Assembly: GCA_020832135.1 (NCBI GenBank) | Contig: JAFIFG010000125.1 | Span: 1 to 53,047 of the forward strand | Origin: Clostridiaceae bacterium | GTDB lineage: Bacteria > Bacillota > Clostridia > Peptostreptococcales > Natronincolaceae | Reading direction: 5' to 3' | Length of the DNA: 53,047 nucleotides | In this document: piece after piece, positions 45,387-53,047 of the stretch | How the letters are laid out: each line of letters starts with the position of its first letter | Numbering within the stretch: the first letter of the stretch is position 1 | Notes under the pieces: generated by a model | Database searches by the model: none | Seen by the model: only the letters and a program-made list of their open reading frames with translations | What the model was told of the DNA's origin: nothing | Program-made: the position numbers and the translations under genes

Positions 45387-45665
45387 TTACCTATCCACTA
45401 CTATATCCTCCTTCACAATATAGGAACAAGCTAATCTATAACCCTCTTGAATTTTTTCATCACTCAATTTTAAGTATTCTTCCGCACTAATATCCTCCAA
45501 ATCATTTCCCTCAAATATTTTTACTCTGCATCCTCCACACCGGGCATTTCCTCCACAGGGAGAAGGCATAAAAATATCATTCTCTTTAGCAATATGCAGG
45601 AGAGTATTTCCTGGAAAGACTTCTATTACCTTGTTTGATTTTTTGAAATGTATTTTTACTACCAT
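45387..45665 (-). CDS. [2Fe-2S] ferredoxin
   Basis: 92 residues, plant-type ferredoxin fold. Ligands in the loop SPCGGNARCGGCRV (C-x5-C-x2-C) with a fourth Cys at RLACSY. The N-terminal strand pair VVKIHFKKSNKVIEVFPG and the helix LLHIAKEND fit the family. The RBS AAGGTG is 8 bases upstream. Stands alone between the ncRNA and ftsH; partner unknown. Confidence 0.9.
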   Translation of the reverse strand: MVVKIHFKKSNKVIEVFPGNTLLHIAKENDIFMPSPCGGNARCGGCRVKIFEGNDLEDISAEEYLKLSDEKIQEGYRLACSYIVKEDIVVDR

Positions 45666-45817
45666 CTGTTCATCACCTTCTTCAATATATATAATCGTTT
45701 TTCTTTAAAACTTTCTTCACCCTTCTTAATCATGATCTTAGTATTGTTACATTATATATTTTTAAAAAAATATCTATTACTATACATCTTCCTTGAAATT
45801 ACATTTATCTATAGTAT

Positions 45818-45862
45818 TACACAACAAAAAAGGACAGTCTAAGCTGTCCTTTCTGTTGTGTA
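45818..45862 (-). terminator. Terminator of ftsH
   Basis: Extended stem ACACAACA..AAAGGACAG facing CTGTCCTTT..TTGTGT, overlapping the ftsH stop. Confidence 0.8.
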
Positions 45863-47623
45863 CATCTCTACTATTTCATTTATTTCTGCTTCTTTAATAG
45901 TTTCTTTTTCTAGTAATTTTTCTGCAATTGCAGTAACCATATCCATATTCTTTTCTAACAATTGTTTTGTTTGATCATATTGCTTTTTCATTTCTTCTTT
46001 ACATATTTCTGCTACCTTATGATCACTACCACCCTGTTGTCCCAGTAGAATATCATAATTAATCATACCTACTTCTCCACTCATACCAAATTGCTTAATC
46101 ATAGCCATTAAAGTTTGTGTAGCTTTTTGAATATCATTACTTGCTCCTGTAGTTATATTGTCTTCTCCGAAGATAATTTCCTCTACAATTCGTCCAGCCA
46201 ATGCAACTTTAATGTTATTAATCATTTCTTTTTTTGTATGGTACATACTATCTGGAGGAATATTCATACTAAACCCTCCAGCACCTTTTGTACTAGGTAT
46301 GATGGTAACCTTAGTTACTTTATTTTTAGGGCATAGCAATTTTGTTGCTATCGCATGACCTGCTTCATGGTATGCTGTAATACGTCTATCTATTTCTCTA
46401 ATTTTACTTCTATCCTTCTTTTCTTCCCCTGCTACTACTGTATAGAATGCCTTATCTATATGATTTTCTGAAATAAAATCAGCACTTTCTCTAGCTGCAT
46501 AGATAGCTGCTTCATTCATAAGGTTTTCTAACTTAGCACCACTGAAGTAAACAGTTTGCTGTGCTACTCTTTCTATGCTTACAGTCTGAGCAACGGGTCT
46601 ATTCTCTGTATATAGCTTTAAAATAGCTTCTCTTGCCTTAAGATCCGGCAACCCTATTTCTATTTGTCTATCAAATCTACCAGGTCTTAAAAGAGCTTCA
46701 TCTAGTGTGTCTAGTCTATTGGTGGCAGCCATTACAATAATACCTTCACTGCCTTTAAACCCTGACATCTCCGTTAATAGAGCATTCAATGTTCTATCAG
46801 ATTCATCACTTCCACCTAGACCACCACGATCTCTTTTTTTACCTATAGCATCTATCTCATCAATGAAAATAACACATTTTCCCTTTTCATTAGCCTTCTT
46901 GAACAGATTTCTAATCCTTCCAGCCCCTAACCCTGCATAAACCTGTACAAAGTCAGAACCTGAAACTGCTAAAAAGTCTACTCCCGCTTCACTTGCAAGA
47001 GCTTTAGCCATTAAGGTCTTTCCCGTTCCTGGTGGTCCATAAAGTATGACTCCCTTTGGCATTCTTGCACCATATTTGCTGTACTTTTCAGGATTTTTAA
47101 TGAAATCTACTAATTCCATAACACTTTCCTTCGCCTCTTCATTACCGGCTATACTGGAAAAGGAAATAGTAGTATCTTTTTGTGTTGAAAATTCCACCGA
47201 TGACATTTTATCGTACTCTTTGGAAGTTTGTCTTGAATTTTGTTTAGATAGGTAAATTGCAATACCTGCAAAGGCACCTATCAATACTATAAAGGTGATG
47301 ATTTGTCCTATAGTCTGTTCTTCATTTACTTCTTCAACAATTACATTAGACATTAATAGATTTTCTTTTAGATGATCAGTTCTCGGATTGTCGGTGATAA
47401 ATGTTTGGCCATTTTCTAATTCACCTTTCAACTTAGCATCTTCAGATAAAAATACTTTCTTCACTTCATTTCCTTCTAGTTTTTCTAAAAATTCTCCATA
47501 CGAAACCTCTATAGCATCCCCCGGTTGGAAATACACACTATATATACCATAGGATGCTATGGAAAGTATAATTACTAAGATAGTTATTCCTATTATTATT
47601 TTTTTCTTATCTAAATTTTTCAT
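45839..47623 (-). CDS. ftsH: FtsH-like membrane AAA protease with a variant pore loop
   Basis: 594 residues from ATG 47623 (AGGAGG upstream; the frame opens at 47701). Two membrane helices (about 8-30 and 105-125) enclose a short external domain, then AAA ATPase (Walker A GPPGTGKT, Walker B CVIFIDEIDAIG, SRH LLRPGRFDRQ) and zinc protease HEAGH with the distal Asp ligand in GASNDIQKA. The pore segment reads VYAGLGAGRIRNLF, where most FtsH have MFVGVGASRVRDMF: the aromatic is Tyr and the following Val is Ala. Probably a second, specialised FtsH (inference). Confidence 0.88.
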   Translation of the reverse strand: MKNLDKKKIIIGITILVIILSIASYGIYSVYFQPGDAIEVSYGEFLEKLEGNEVKKVFLSEDAKLKGELENGQTFITDNPRTDHLKENLLMSNVIVEEVNEEQTIGQIITFIVLIGAFAGIAIYLSKQNSRQTSKEYDKMSSVEFSTQKDTTISFSSIAGNEEAKESVMELVDFIKNPEKYSKYGARMPKGVILYGPPGTGKTLMAKALASEAGVDFLAVSGSDFVQVYAGLGAGRIRNLFKKANEKGKCVIFIDEIDAIGKKRDRGGLGGSDESDRTLNALLTEMSGFKGSEGIIVMAATNRLDTLDEALLRPGRFDRQIEIGLPDLKAREAILKLYTENRPVAQTVSIERVAQQTVYFSGAKLENLMNEAAIYAARESADFISENHIDKAFYTVVAGEEKKDRSKIREIDRRITAYHEAGHAIATKLLCPKNKVTKVTIIPSTKGAGGFSMNIPPDSMYHTKKEMINNIKVALAGRIVEEIIFGEDNITTGASNDIQKATQTLMAMIKQFGMSGEVGMINYDILLGQQGGSDHKVAEICKEEMKKQYDQTKQLLEKNMDMVTAIAEKLLEKETIKEAEINEIVEMYTTERTA

Positions 47624-47812
47624 ATTATATAACCTCCTAACTTGATTTAGTTGTAAACTTACAAGCGGGCAGAGAGGTTTACATAATATCTTAACATACA
47701 TTCTCCTTAATATAAAGAACCTTATAATTCCATTGTCTTAAGCTAATATTCAAACAACTCTTTTACTCCAGTGAGCCCAAGAGGCCTCCTTATTCAAACC
47801 TTATTTTCACAA

Positions 47813-47848
47813 TAAAAAAACACTGGTAATTTAAAACCAGTATTTTTT
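47813..47848 (-). terminator. Terminator of the 123-aa membrane protein gene
   Basis: Stem AAAAACACTGGT facing ACCAGTATTTTTT. Confidence 0.8.
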
Positions 47849-48218
47849 ATATATTCGAGTCTTTTTGCACTTCATTTTTCTGTTCTTCCTCTTTAAAATT
47901 AAGTTCTTGAAGCTGTAAATCCTTCTTTATTCTTCTCTTTGTTTTTTTAGTAAGAATTTCATAGTTACCCATGGCTGCCGCGGCTACAATAAAAGAATTT
48001 AAAAAACTCATATATACACTTTGAATAGTGAAAGTTCCAAATATACATTGATTTGCAAACATAATAAATGCCGCAACTAATAAAGCAACTATTTTTTTAT
48101 CTAAGAATTCCGGAGTATAGTCCTTTACAAAATGCGTGATGATATTGGTAACTATAACAGCACCTGTCAAGGTGGTTACAGTATCTTTAGTAATCAACTC
48201 TAACCCTTCGGTAATCAT
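47847..48218 (-). CDS. Small membrane protein, holin-like in layout (123 aa)
   Basis: Two or three hydrophobic helices (VTTLTGAVIVTNIITHFV, KIVALLVAAFIMFANQCI, FLNSFIVAAAAMGNYEIL) followed by a charged cytoplasmic tail rich in Lys and Glu. This layout recalls phage holins and related proteins, but no lysin or phage gene is next to it. RBS TAGGAGG. Confidence 0.65.
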   Translation of the reverse strand: MITEGLELITKDTVTTLTGAVIVTNIITHFVKDYTPEFLDKKIVALLVAAFIMFANQCIFGTFTIQSVYMSFLNSFIVAAAAMGNYEILTKKTKRRIKKDLQLQELNFKEEEQKNEVQKDSNI

Positions 48219-48281
48219 ATTTTTCCTCCTAATGCCTTTATTACTATTATATGATACCCTAGGGCTTTGTTACTTGTTCTA

Positions 48282-48479
48282 TTAGTTATTTTCTTTTTTA
48301 TTATTTAAGTAAGTTAGAAAATTTTCCTTTACCTTAACATGCTGTTGATATTCTTCTTCATTAATGGCACCTTCAGCTCTATACTTTTTGAAGATGTCGA
48401 TCATTTGCATAGATAATTCTTCTAGATTCGATTCGATTTCCTTCAATTCATCTTTCGTGTACTTTACTTGCTTATTCAC
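48282..48479 (-). CDS. Small helical protein (65 aa)
   Basis: GTG start at 48479 with GGAGGAG upstream. Two charged helices (KDELKEIESNLEELSMQMIDIF and INEEEYQQHVKVKENFL); the GAINEEEYQ turn is like SHOCT-type short C-terminal domains, which occur in small regulators. Function unknown. It precedes the holin-like gene by 63 bases and may be co-transcribed. Confidence 0.65.
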   Translation of the reverse strand: MNKQVKYTKDELKEIESNLEELSMQMIDIFKKYRAEGAINEEEYQQHVKVKENFLTYLNNKKENN

Positions 48480-48710
48480 TACAAATCTCCTCCTACCATC
48501 TTCTTATATAATTAAAATTTCACTAATATAATTTATATTCTCTAGTGCCTATTGATATGTACTAATTTTTTTGTCTTAGCTACATTGCTGAGACCCCGTT
48601 TTTATCTATTTAAAGTATTCTATAACTGTATTCTATAAAAATTATAAAAGTCCTTCTAGTGAGAAAAATTTTTTGAAATATTTTTTTAATTATTAAATAA
48701 TTAAAAAATA

Positions 48711-48739
48711 TTTACAAAGATAGAATTTTATAGTATACT
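48711..48739 (+). promoter_or_regulatory. tRNA promoter
   Basis: TTTACA and TATACT separated by 17 bases, 12 bases before the tRNA. Confidence 0.75.
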
Positions 48740-48751
48740 TATTTTGTTCAC

Positions 48752-48827
48752 GGGGGTATAGCTCAGTTGGGAGAGCGCTTGACTGGCAGTCAAGAGGTCT
48801 GGGGTTCAAGTCCCCATATCTCCACCA
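48752..48827 (+). tRNA. tRNA-Ala (anticodon GGC)
   Basis: Complete 76-base cloverleaf: acceptor GGGGGTA/TATCTCC, D arm GCTCAGTTGGGAGAGC, anticodon stem CTTGA/TCAAG around loop CTGGCAG, T arm TGGGG-TTCAAGT-CCCCA, encoded CCA. The G3:U70 pair, the main alanine identity element, is present. A single tRNA, followed by its own terminator and by accessory DNA; tRNA genes are common integration sites. Confidence 0.97.
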
Positions 48828-48847
48828 AATAGAATGTTGAAATTTCA

Positions 48848-48889
48848 AGAAAAAGAGGTTTCCTATTGAGGATACCTCTTTTGTGTTTT
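48848..48889 (+). terminator. Terminator of the tRNA
   Basis: Stem AAAAGAGGT facing ACCTCTTTT, followed by T-rich sequence. Confidence 0.8.
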
Positions 48890-49283
48890 GTTGGAGTTTC
48901 TAACATTTTTCTAACGTTAAGTGTTTGGTTAGTTTAAGTTATATTAAAGTCAAAACTTAATGTTTTATAATACAATAAGTAATAAATTAAGTCACCAATA
49001 TCTCATGTATTATATTCATTTCTTTTGTCTAATTTTCCAATATATTCCACACTAGAAACTCATCGCTTATTGTTATTTGTATCTCTTTTTATAAAAAGAG
49101 CATCTACGATGCTTTCGCTAGGAAACCCTAGGTTTCCTTCGACGACAGCAAAGCTGTCTGAGCACCTTCCTCAAGACGGCCAGGGGATTCCATCCCCTGC
49201 AACCCCTTGCTTCGTTTGATACTAAGTCCATAGAACCATTCATATATAAGACCTTGAAAACCTAACCAATACTATTTTTAGCT
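48890..49283. other. Non-coding stretch with a cluster of inverted repeats
   Basis: No gene supported. At 49083-49199 five inverted repeats follow each other: CTCTTTTTATAAAAAGAG, GCATC-TAC-GATGC, AGGAAACC-CTA-GGTTTCCT, GACAGC-AAA-GCTGTC and CAGGGGA-TTCCA-TCCCCTG. This block is clearly more GC-rich than its surroundings, which suggests an imported, structured element or remnant of a mobile DNA end. The open frame crossing it on the plus strand is probably an artefact. Confidence 0.6.
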
Positions 49284-49580
49284 TTATTTTGATTGGTCTT
49301 TGTTGTTAATCGCCGCCTGGGCTGCTGCTAACAAAATAGACCAATCACGGTTTTTCACTATTATGAAACACTTTTTATAAATGTTAGTATTAAAACTATT
49401 TTTATAAAACATCGTGCTCAAAACTTCTTCTTTATATGATTTTGAACCACCATTTGAAAACACTACTATTGTTTTTATCTCAAGTCCAAATGATTCTGCT
49501 AATACTGCTATTAACTTTTATAATGCTATCAAAAGTACTCCCAGCAATCTGACTAGCCCTTTCTTAAGTTTACTCAACAT
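49284..49580 (-). pseudogene. Broken small hydrophobic-start gene
   Basis: A frame of 98 sense codons plus stops starting at ATG 49580 (GAGGAGAT upstream) begins with a hydrophobic segment (GLVRLLGVLLIAL), is interrupted by TAA at codon 21, then continues with coding-like sequence (LAESFGLEIKTIVVFSNGG, NRDWSILLAAAQAAINNK). The stop is TAA, so selenocysteine is excluded. Listed as a decayed gene; the alternative is a 20-residue peptide. Confidence 0.4.
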
Positions 49581-49823
49581 ATCTCCTCTTTATAAAGCAT
49601 TAATAATATTTTTTTCATTTCTACAATATTGTTTTAACTTATAATAGTCTCTTTATCGATATTTCCTCCAGTTTTATTCTTAATTCACATATAGTGACCC
49701 ATTCTTTTACACTAAAATCAAATATTGTAATATTAATGGTATTTCAACATAAAAAAAAGAATACATAATTAAATAGATACTCAAACTATATATTCTATAA
49801 TTAAATATACAAGGAGTGATTTA

Positions 49824-50273
49824 ATGCCTTCTAAAAATTTTTATTTTAAATTTGATAAAATAAATTCAACAATAAAAGGATATAGCGGAAATCCACCTAG
49901 TAAACTAGTTATTCCATTTAATATATCTGGAACACTTGTTACCAAAATCGCTGATTACTCTTTTTACAATCAAAACCTATCAGAAGTCATAATTCCAAAT
50001 AGTATTACTGAGATAGGAAATTTTGCATTTGCTAGTAATAACTTAACTAAACTAACTATACCAGAAAATGTAATCAGCCTAGGAATTTCATCATTTTCAA
50101 ATAACAGTTTATCCGAACTATCTATTTTAAGTCAGTATATAAATATAAATTCATATTCATTTTCTAATAACATACTCTTAACTGTTATCATTCCATCAAA
50201 TGCTAATCTTCAAAAATATGCATTTGATCCTAATGTGTGTATAATAAGAAAATTTTATGCTGCAAAAAAATAA
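49824..50273 (+). CDS. BspA-type leucine-rich-repeat protein (149 aa)
   Basis: At least four LRR_5 units: LVTKIADYSFYNQNLSEVII, ITEIGNFAFASNNLTKLTIP, VISLGISSFSNNSLSELSIL and ININSYSFSNNILLTVIIP. No signal peptide, so it is probably cytoplasmic, unlike surface BspA proteins. RBS AAGGAG. Its stop is 86 bases before the SIR2 gene, same strand, similar AT-rich codon use, so the two may be one unit. Binding to an unknown protein is the likely role. Confidence 0.8.
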   Translation: MPSKNFYFKFDKINSTIKGYSGNPPSKLVIPFNISGTLVTKIADYSFYNQNLSEVIIPNSITEIGNFAFASNNLTKLTIPENVISLGISSFSNNSLSELSILSQYININSYSFSNNILLTVIIPSNANLQKYAFDPNVCIIRKFYAAKK

Positions 50274-50359
50274 ATTAATGTAAATTTATGGAGGTTTTTC
50301 TATATATATGTAGAATATTAAAAATAAAAAACTTAAGATCATATAATAGGAGTGATATA

Positions 50360-52861
50360 ATGGATTTAAAAAAGGCTATAAAGCATGCTTTAGATGGGAG
50401 TGCTATTTTATTTTTAGGAGCAGGTTTTTCTAAAGGAGCTCTAAACAGCCAAAAAGAAAATTTTTTATTAGCAAGTGATCTATGTGATTTATTAAACACT
50501 AGTATGAATATTCATGTCAAGCACCATGATTTGGGTGATGTTTCTGAAAGATTTGTTGAAGAAAAAGGTTCTGAAGAATTAGCTAATATAATAAAAAAGC
50601 AATATAGCTGTTATAGCTATACAGAAGAGCAAAAAAATATAATAAGTTTACCCTGGAGAAGAATATACACGACGAATTATGATGATATTGTAGAAAAAAT
50701 AAGCGAAGATTTGAATAATCAAAGGTTTCCTATAGTATTAAGCGATGACCCTATAAAGTATGAAAAATCTAACATAGTGATTCATCTTAATGGCTCAATA
50801 AAAAAATTTGATAAAAAAGATATAAAAACATCTCTAAACTTAACTACACATAGCTACCTTGCTAGTGAATTCAGAAATAGTAAGTGGCACGAATTTTTTT
50901 CTAATGACATAAGTGGCGCAGGTACAGTAATATTTATAGGCTGTTCATTTGATTATGACATTGATCTCCAGCGTATATTATACGGTCAAATGAACTTATT
51001 TAAAGATAAGATAATATTTATCGATAAGTACGAAGATCTAACATCATCTTCAATTAATAACGACCCATATAAAAATTCAAAAAAAGAGAAGTTTGGGACC
51101 ATTTACAATATAGGGGTAACTAGATTTTTCAAAAATATTACATCTATTAAAGAATCCTATACACCCACTAAACTATTAAAATCATTGTCTTGCTTTAAAC
51201 ACATAAATGCTATACCTACATATCCACAAGATGCCCCTGTTAATGATTTATGGAAGCTTCTTATGTATGGAAATTTAAATGTGGATATTTTATCTGGTAA
51301 TATAGGTAATAATAATTATATAATATTTAGAAGTGAAATAGAACGTGTTATACATGAACTTGTAAATAATGATAAAAAAGTAGTTATTCTTTCATCTGAA
51401 ATGGGGAATGGAAAGACATGTTTTATAAATTCTTTATCATTTATATTAAAAAATTATGGTAACGTATATTATCTTAATGATTTTGAGAGTTCTAGAATAA
51501 TTGATGATATAGATATTATAGAGTCAAACTCAAATTCTACAGACTATATTATAATAGATAACTATACAAACTATTTTGAAGTAATTAAAATTCTATCTAA
51601 GTTAAAAGATTTTAAGTTTATACTTACAGAAAGAACTTTTGTTCATGATACAAACTATACTAGATTATTAAATTGTATAGATGTAGATATAAATGATATT
51701 TCAGATATAGATTTAAATCCTATTGCACTCGATGATAAAGAACATATGATAAAGTCGTTAAACACATGTGGTATATTTTATAGCGTAAATACTAAAAACA
51801 ATATTAATAGTAAATATACGTCTAATAATAAAAAGAAAAAAAGAAATTCTGGAAATACTATCAAAGATATTTTACTTGATTATGGTTCAAAGGCATTTGA
51901 TGAAAGAATAGGTCTTATAAATATAGAAATGAATACATATCCTGATCTTAAAAACATTTTATTATGCTCTTTCATAAATAATAGTTTCAATTTAAATCTA
52001 AATTTGACTGAAATTCTTACTTTAATGAATATACAACAGATTCCAAGTAGCTTTAAAAGAAATAACCTAATTAATGAGATAATTTCTTTTGCAAATAATG
52101 AAATATTATTAAAATCTCCAATACTAACAGAATATTTAATCTCAAAATACAATTTAAAAGAAGCTTTACTAGATACTATGGAATGTATGATACACAACTG
52201 TTGCAATTTAATAAACAGTGATAAGTCTAAAGTAATACACACATCATTAAATTCAGCTTCAAATATATGGCACCTCTTGAGAAAAAGCTATGTTAAAGAT
52301 AGTGATAGTTTAAAGAAGAAAGTTTTACTCTATTATGACAATATTCAAAAATACTATAGAGATAATCATTTCTTTTGGTTGCAATACTCAATCATTTGTA
52401 CAGATTTAAGATATTTTGATAGATCTGAAATGTATATAAATAATGCCTATGAAATTGTTCATGACAATTTTGAAACTTATCAACTCGATACTCAATTAGC
52501 AAGAATAATATTAGAAAAAGGGATTTTTGAAGATAATATATATACTAATCCATTTGAAAAATTCCAAGAAGCTAATTATATATTAAAAGATAACTCACAT
52601 CAATCAGTAAATGTAGAATCTAGATATGTCGTTACAGATAATTATAGTAAATATTATGATAAGTACTGCCACTTATTTACTGTAGAGCAAGATATGATAT
52701 TTAGGTTAGAATGCCAAGGTATGTATAATAAAATAAATGATCATTTAAGAAAAGAGAGAAATCGTATAAGCCACAATAAACGCAAATATCTTGAAAATTC
52801 AATTAGAGCACTTAAAAGATTTATTAATGCTAATATGAATATTAAAGTAAAGAACTCTTAG
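50360..52861 (+). CDS. Large SIR2-domain protein with P-loop NTPase and helical C-terminus; candidate phage-defence effector
   Basis: 833 residues from ATG 50360 (AGGAGTG upstream; the frame opens at 50288). Residues 1-270 form a SIR2-like NADase domain: FLGAGFSKGA (NAD loop), TTNYDDIV, the catalytic His in VIHLNGSIKKF, and FIGCSFDYDID. Residues about 325-480 look like a P-loop NTPase (SSEMGNGKTCF as Walker A, YIIIDNY as Walker B); the first Walker A Gly is replaced. The remaining 350 residues are helical, without recognisable repeats. SIR2-NTPase proteins such as the DSR and Avs5 types deplete NAD+ after sensing phage. That role here is inferred from architecture and its accessory location. 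Base composition is more AT-rich than the core genes. Confidence 0.82.
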   Translation: MDLKKAIKHALDGSAILFLGAGFSKGALNSQKENFLLASDLCDLLNTSMNIHVKHHDLGDVSERFVEEKGSEELANIIKKQYSCYSYTEEQKNIISLPWRRIYTTNYDDIVEKISEDLNNQRFPIVLSDDPIKYEKSNIVIHLNGSIKKFDKKDIKTSLNLTTHSYLASEFRNSKWHEFFSNDISGAGTVIFIGCSFDYDIDLQRILYGQMNLFKDKIIFIDKYEDLTSSSINNDPYKNSKKEKFGTIYNIGVTRFFKNITSIKESYTPTKLLKSLSCFKHINAIPTYPQDAPVNDLWKLLMYGNLNVDILSGNIGNNNYIIFRSEIERVIHELVNNDKKVVILSSEMGNGKTCFINSLSFILKNYGNVYYLNDFESSRIIDDIDIIESNSNSTDYIIIDNYTNYFEVIKILSKLKDFKFILTERTFVHDTNYTRLLNCIDVDINDISDIDLNPIALDDKEHMIKSLNTCGIFYSVNTKNNINSKYTSNNKKKKRNSGNTIKDILLDYGSKAFDERIGLINIEMNTYPDLKNILLCSFINNSFNLNLNLTEILTLMNIQQIPSSFKRNNLINEIISFANNEILLKSPILTEYLISKYNLKEALLDTMECMIHNCCNLINSDKSKVIHTSLNSASNIWHLLRKSYVKDSDSLKKKVLLYYDNIQKYYRDNHFFWLQYSIICTDLRYFDRSEMYINNAYEIVHDNFETYQLDTQLARIILEKGIFEDNIYTNPFEKFQEANYILKDNSHQSVNVESRYVVTDNYSKYYDKYCHLFTVEQDMIFRLECQGMYNKINDHLRKERNRISHNKRKYLENSIRALKRFINANMNIKVKNS

Positions 52862-52882
52862 CACAGATAATACCTATCTGTG
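52862..52882 (+). terminator. Hairpin after the SIR2 gene
   Basis: CACAGATA-ATACC-TATCTGTG, a perfect 8-bp stem directly after the stop, without a strong T run. Confidence 0.55.
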
Positions 52883-52978
52883 TCTATTATGTAACAAGCG
52901 ATCCCTCTAGAGTGTATTAGATTTGCTGGACACGTAGAAAGGTTGCTATAATAAACCTAGAAAGGACGTGTTTCAGCT

Positions 52979-53047
52979 ATGAGTAATAGAAATAAATTCA
53001 CTGATGACTATAAAAAAGAAATGGTGAAGCTTATTACCGAATTAGGC
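52979..53047 (+). CDS. IS3-type transposase OrfA, N-terminus (partial at window edge)
   Basis: ATG with AAAGGACG upstream, reading MSNRNKFTDDYKKEMVKLI, the start of an IS3-family OrfA helix-turn-helix protein. The left end of the element should lie between 52883 and 52978, but its inverted repeat cannot be fixed without the right end. Confidence 0.8.
   Translation, partial: MSNRNKFTDDYKKEMVKLITELG

Noticed and set aside
47847-48479. Prophage remnant (holin-like gene plus small gene)
   Set aside because: No lysin, integrase or structural phage gene adjacent; holin-like layout alone is not enough.
49083-49199. CRISPR-like array
   Set aside because: The hairpins differ from each other in sequence and spacing; there is no repeated unit and no cas gene.
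49025-49219. Plus-strand frame through the hairpin cluster
   Set aside because: Five inverted repeats explain the sequence better; no RBS, and the peptide shows no domain-like features.
49518-49520. Third selenocysteine site
   Set aside because: The in-frame stop is TAA, which does not encode selenocysteine.
49414-49644. 76-codon plus-strand frame
   Set aside because: Overlaps a minus-strand frame that has an RBS and better coding character; no RBS of its own.

Overview
The window looks like a chromosomal segment of a low-GC, strictly anaerobic, spore-forming member of the Clostridia, most like Alkaliphilus. Support comes from the AT-rich base composition, strong AGGAGG-type ribosome binding sites, a SpoVB-like flippase, an aldehyde:ferredoxin oxidoreductase with its ferredoxin, in-frame UGA codons that look like selenocysteine, and an arsenic operon with Acr3 and two half-size ArsA proteins. 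In the Acr3 called here the key residues fall at Cys138 and Glu305, the numbering I recall for the characterised Alkaliphilus metalliredigens protein. The species assignment remains an inference.

Layout. 1-5.4 kb: SulP transporter, a decayed helD helicase cut off by a palindromic repeat element, small DNA-binding and unknown proteins, a methyltransferase. 5.4-16.5 kb: a 5'-truncated pnp copy and an intact pnp copy, direct repeats of each other, which bracket a MobA-FdhD fusion gene and a complete arsenic operon on the minus strand (arsR, HesB-like selenoprotein, arsC, acr3, arsD, arsA1, arsA2, ArsD-like selenoprotein). 16.5-31.7 kb: cation efflux, LysR, DegV, DegS-DegU, YkuS, DUF896, an M23 peptidase with bactofilin, a lipid kinase, a MocR regulator, and the AOR-ferredoxin operon. 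31.9-41.1 kb: a heterodimeric ABC exporter, arginine deiminase, a PHP phosphatase, a degenerate GGDEF protein with a ribbon-helix-helix-like tail, a SpoVB-like flippase. 41.1-47.7 kb: MOSC, MoeA-PBP and MoeA genes behind a probable Moco/Tuco riboswitch, a 6S-like ncRNA, a [2Fe-2S] ferredoxin and a divergent FtsH. 47.8-53.0 kb: small membrane and helical proteins, tRNA-Ala(GGC), then an AT-rich accessory region with palindrome clusters, a broken small gene, a BspA-type LRR protein, a large SIR2-NTPase protein (candidate phage defence) and the start of an IS3-type transposase.

How genes work together. The ars operon reduces arsenate (ArsC), carries arsenite (ArsD) to a split ArsA ATPase and exports it (Acr3), under ArsR control from a visible promoter and operator. 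Two extra small proteins in it each contain one in-frame UGA. Both UGAs are followed, after exactly 18 nt, by a hairpin whose loop contains CAGTGA, so the operon appears to encode two selenoproteins that a standard ORF caller misses. MobA-FdhD, MoeA, MoeA-PBP, MOSC and AOR form a dispersed pterin-cofactor (Mo/W) theme.
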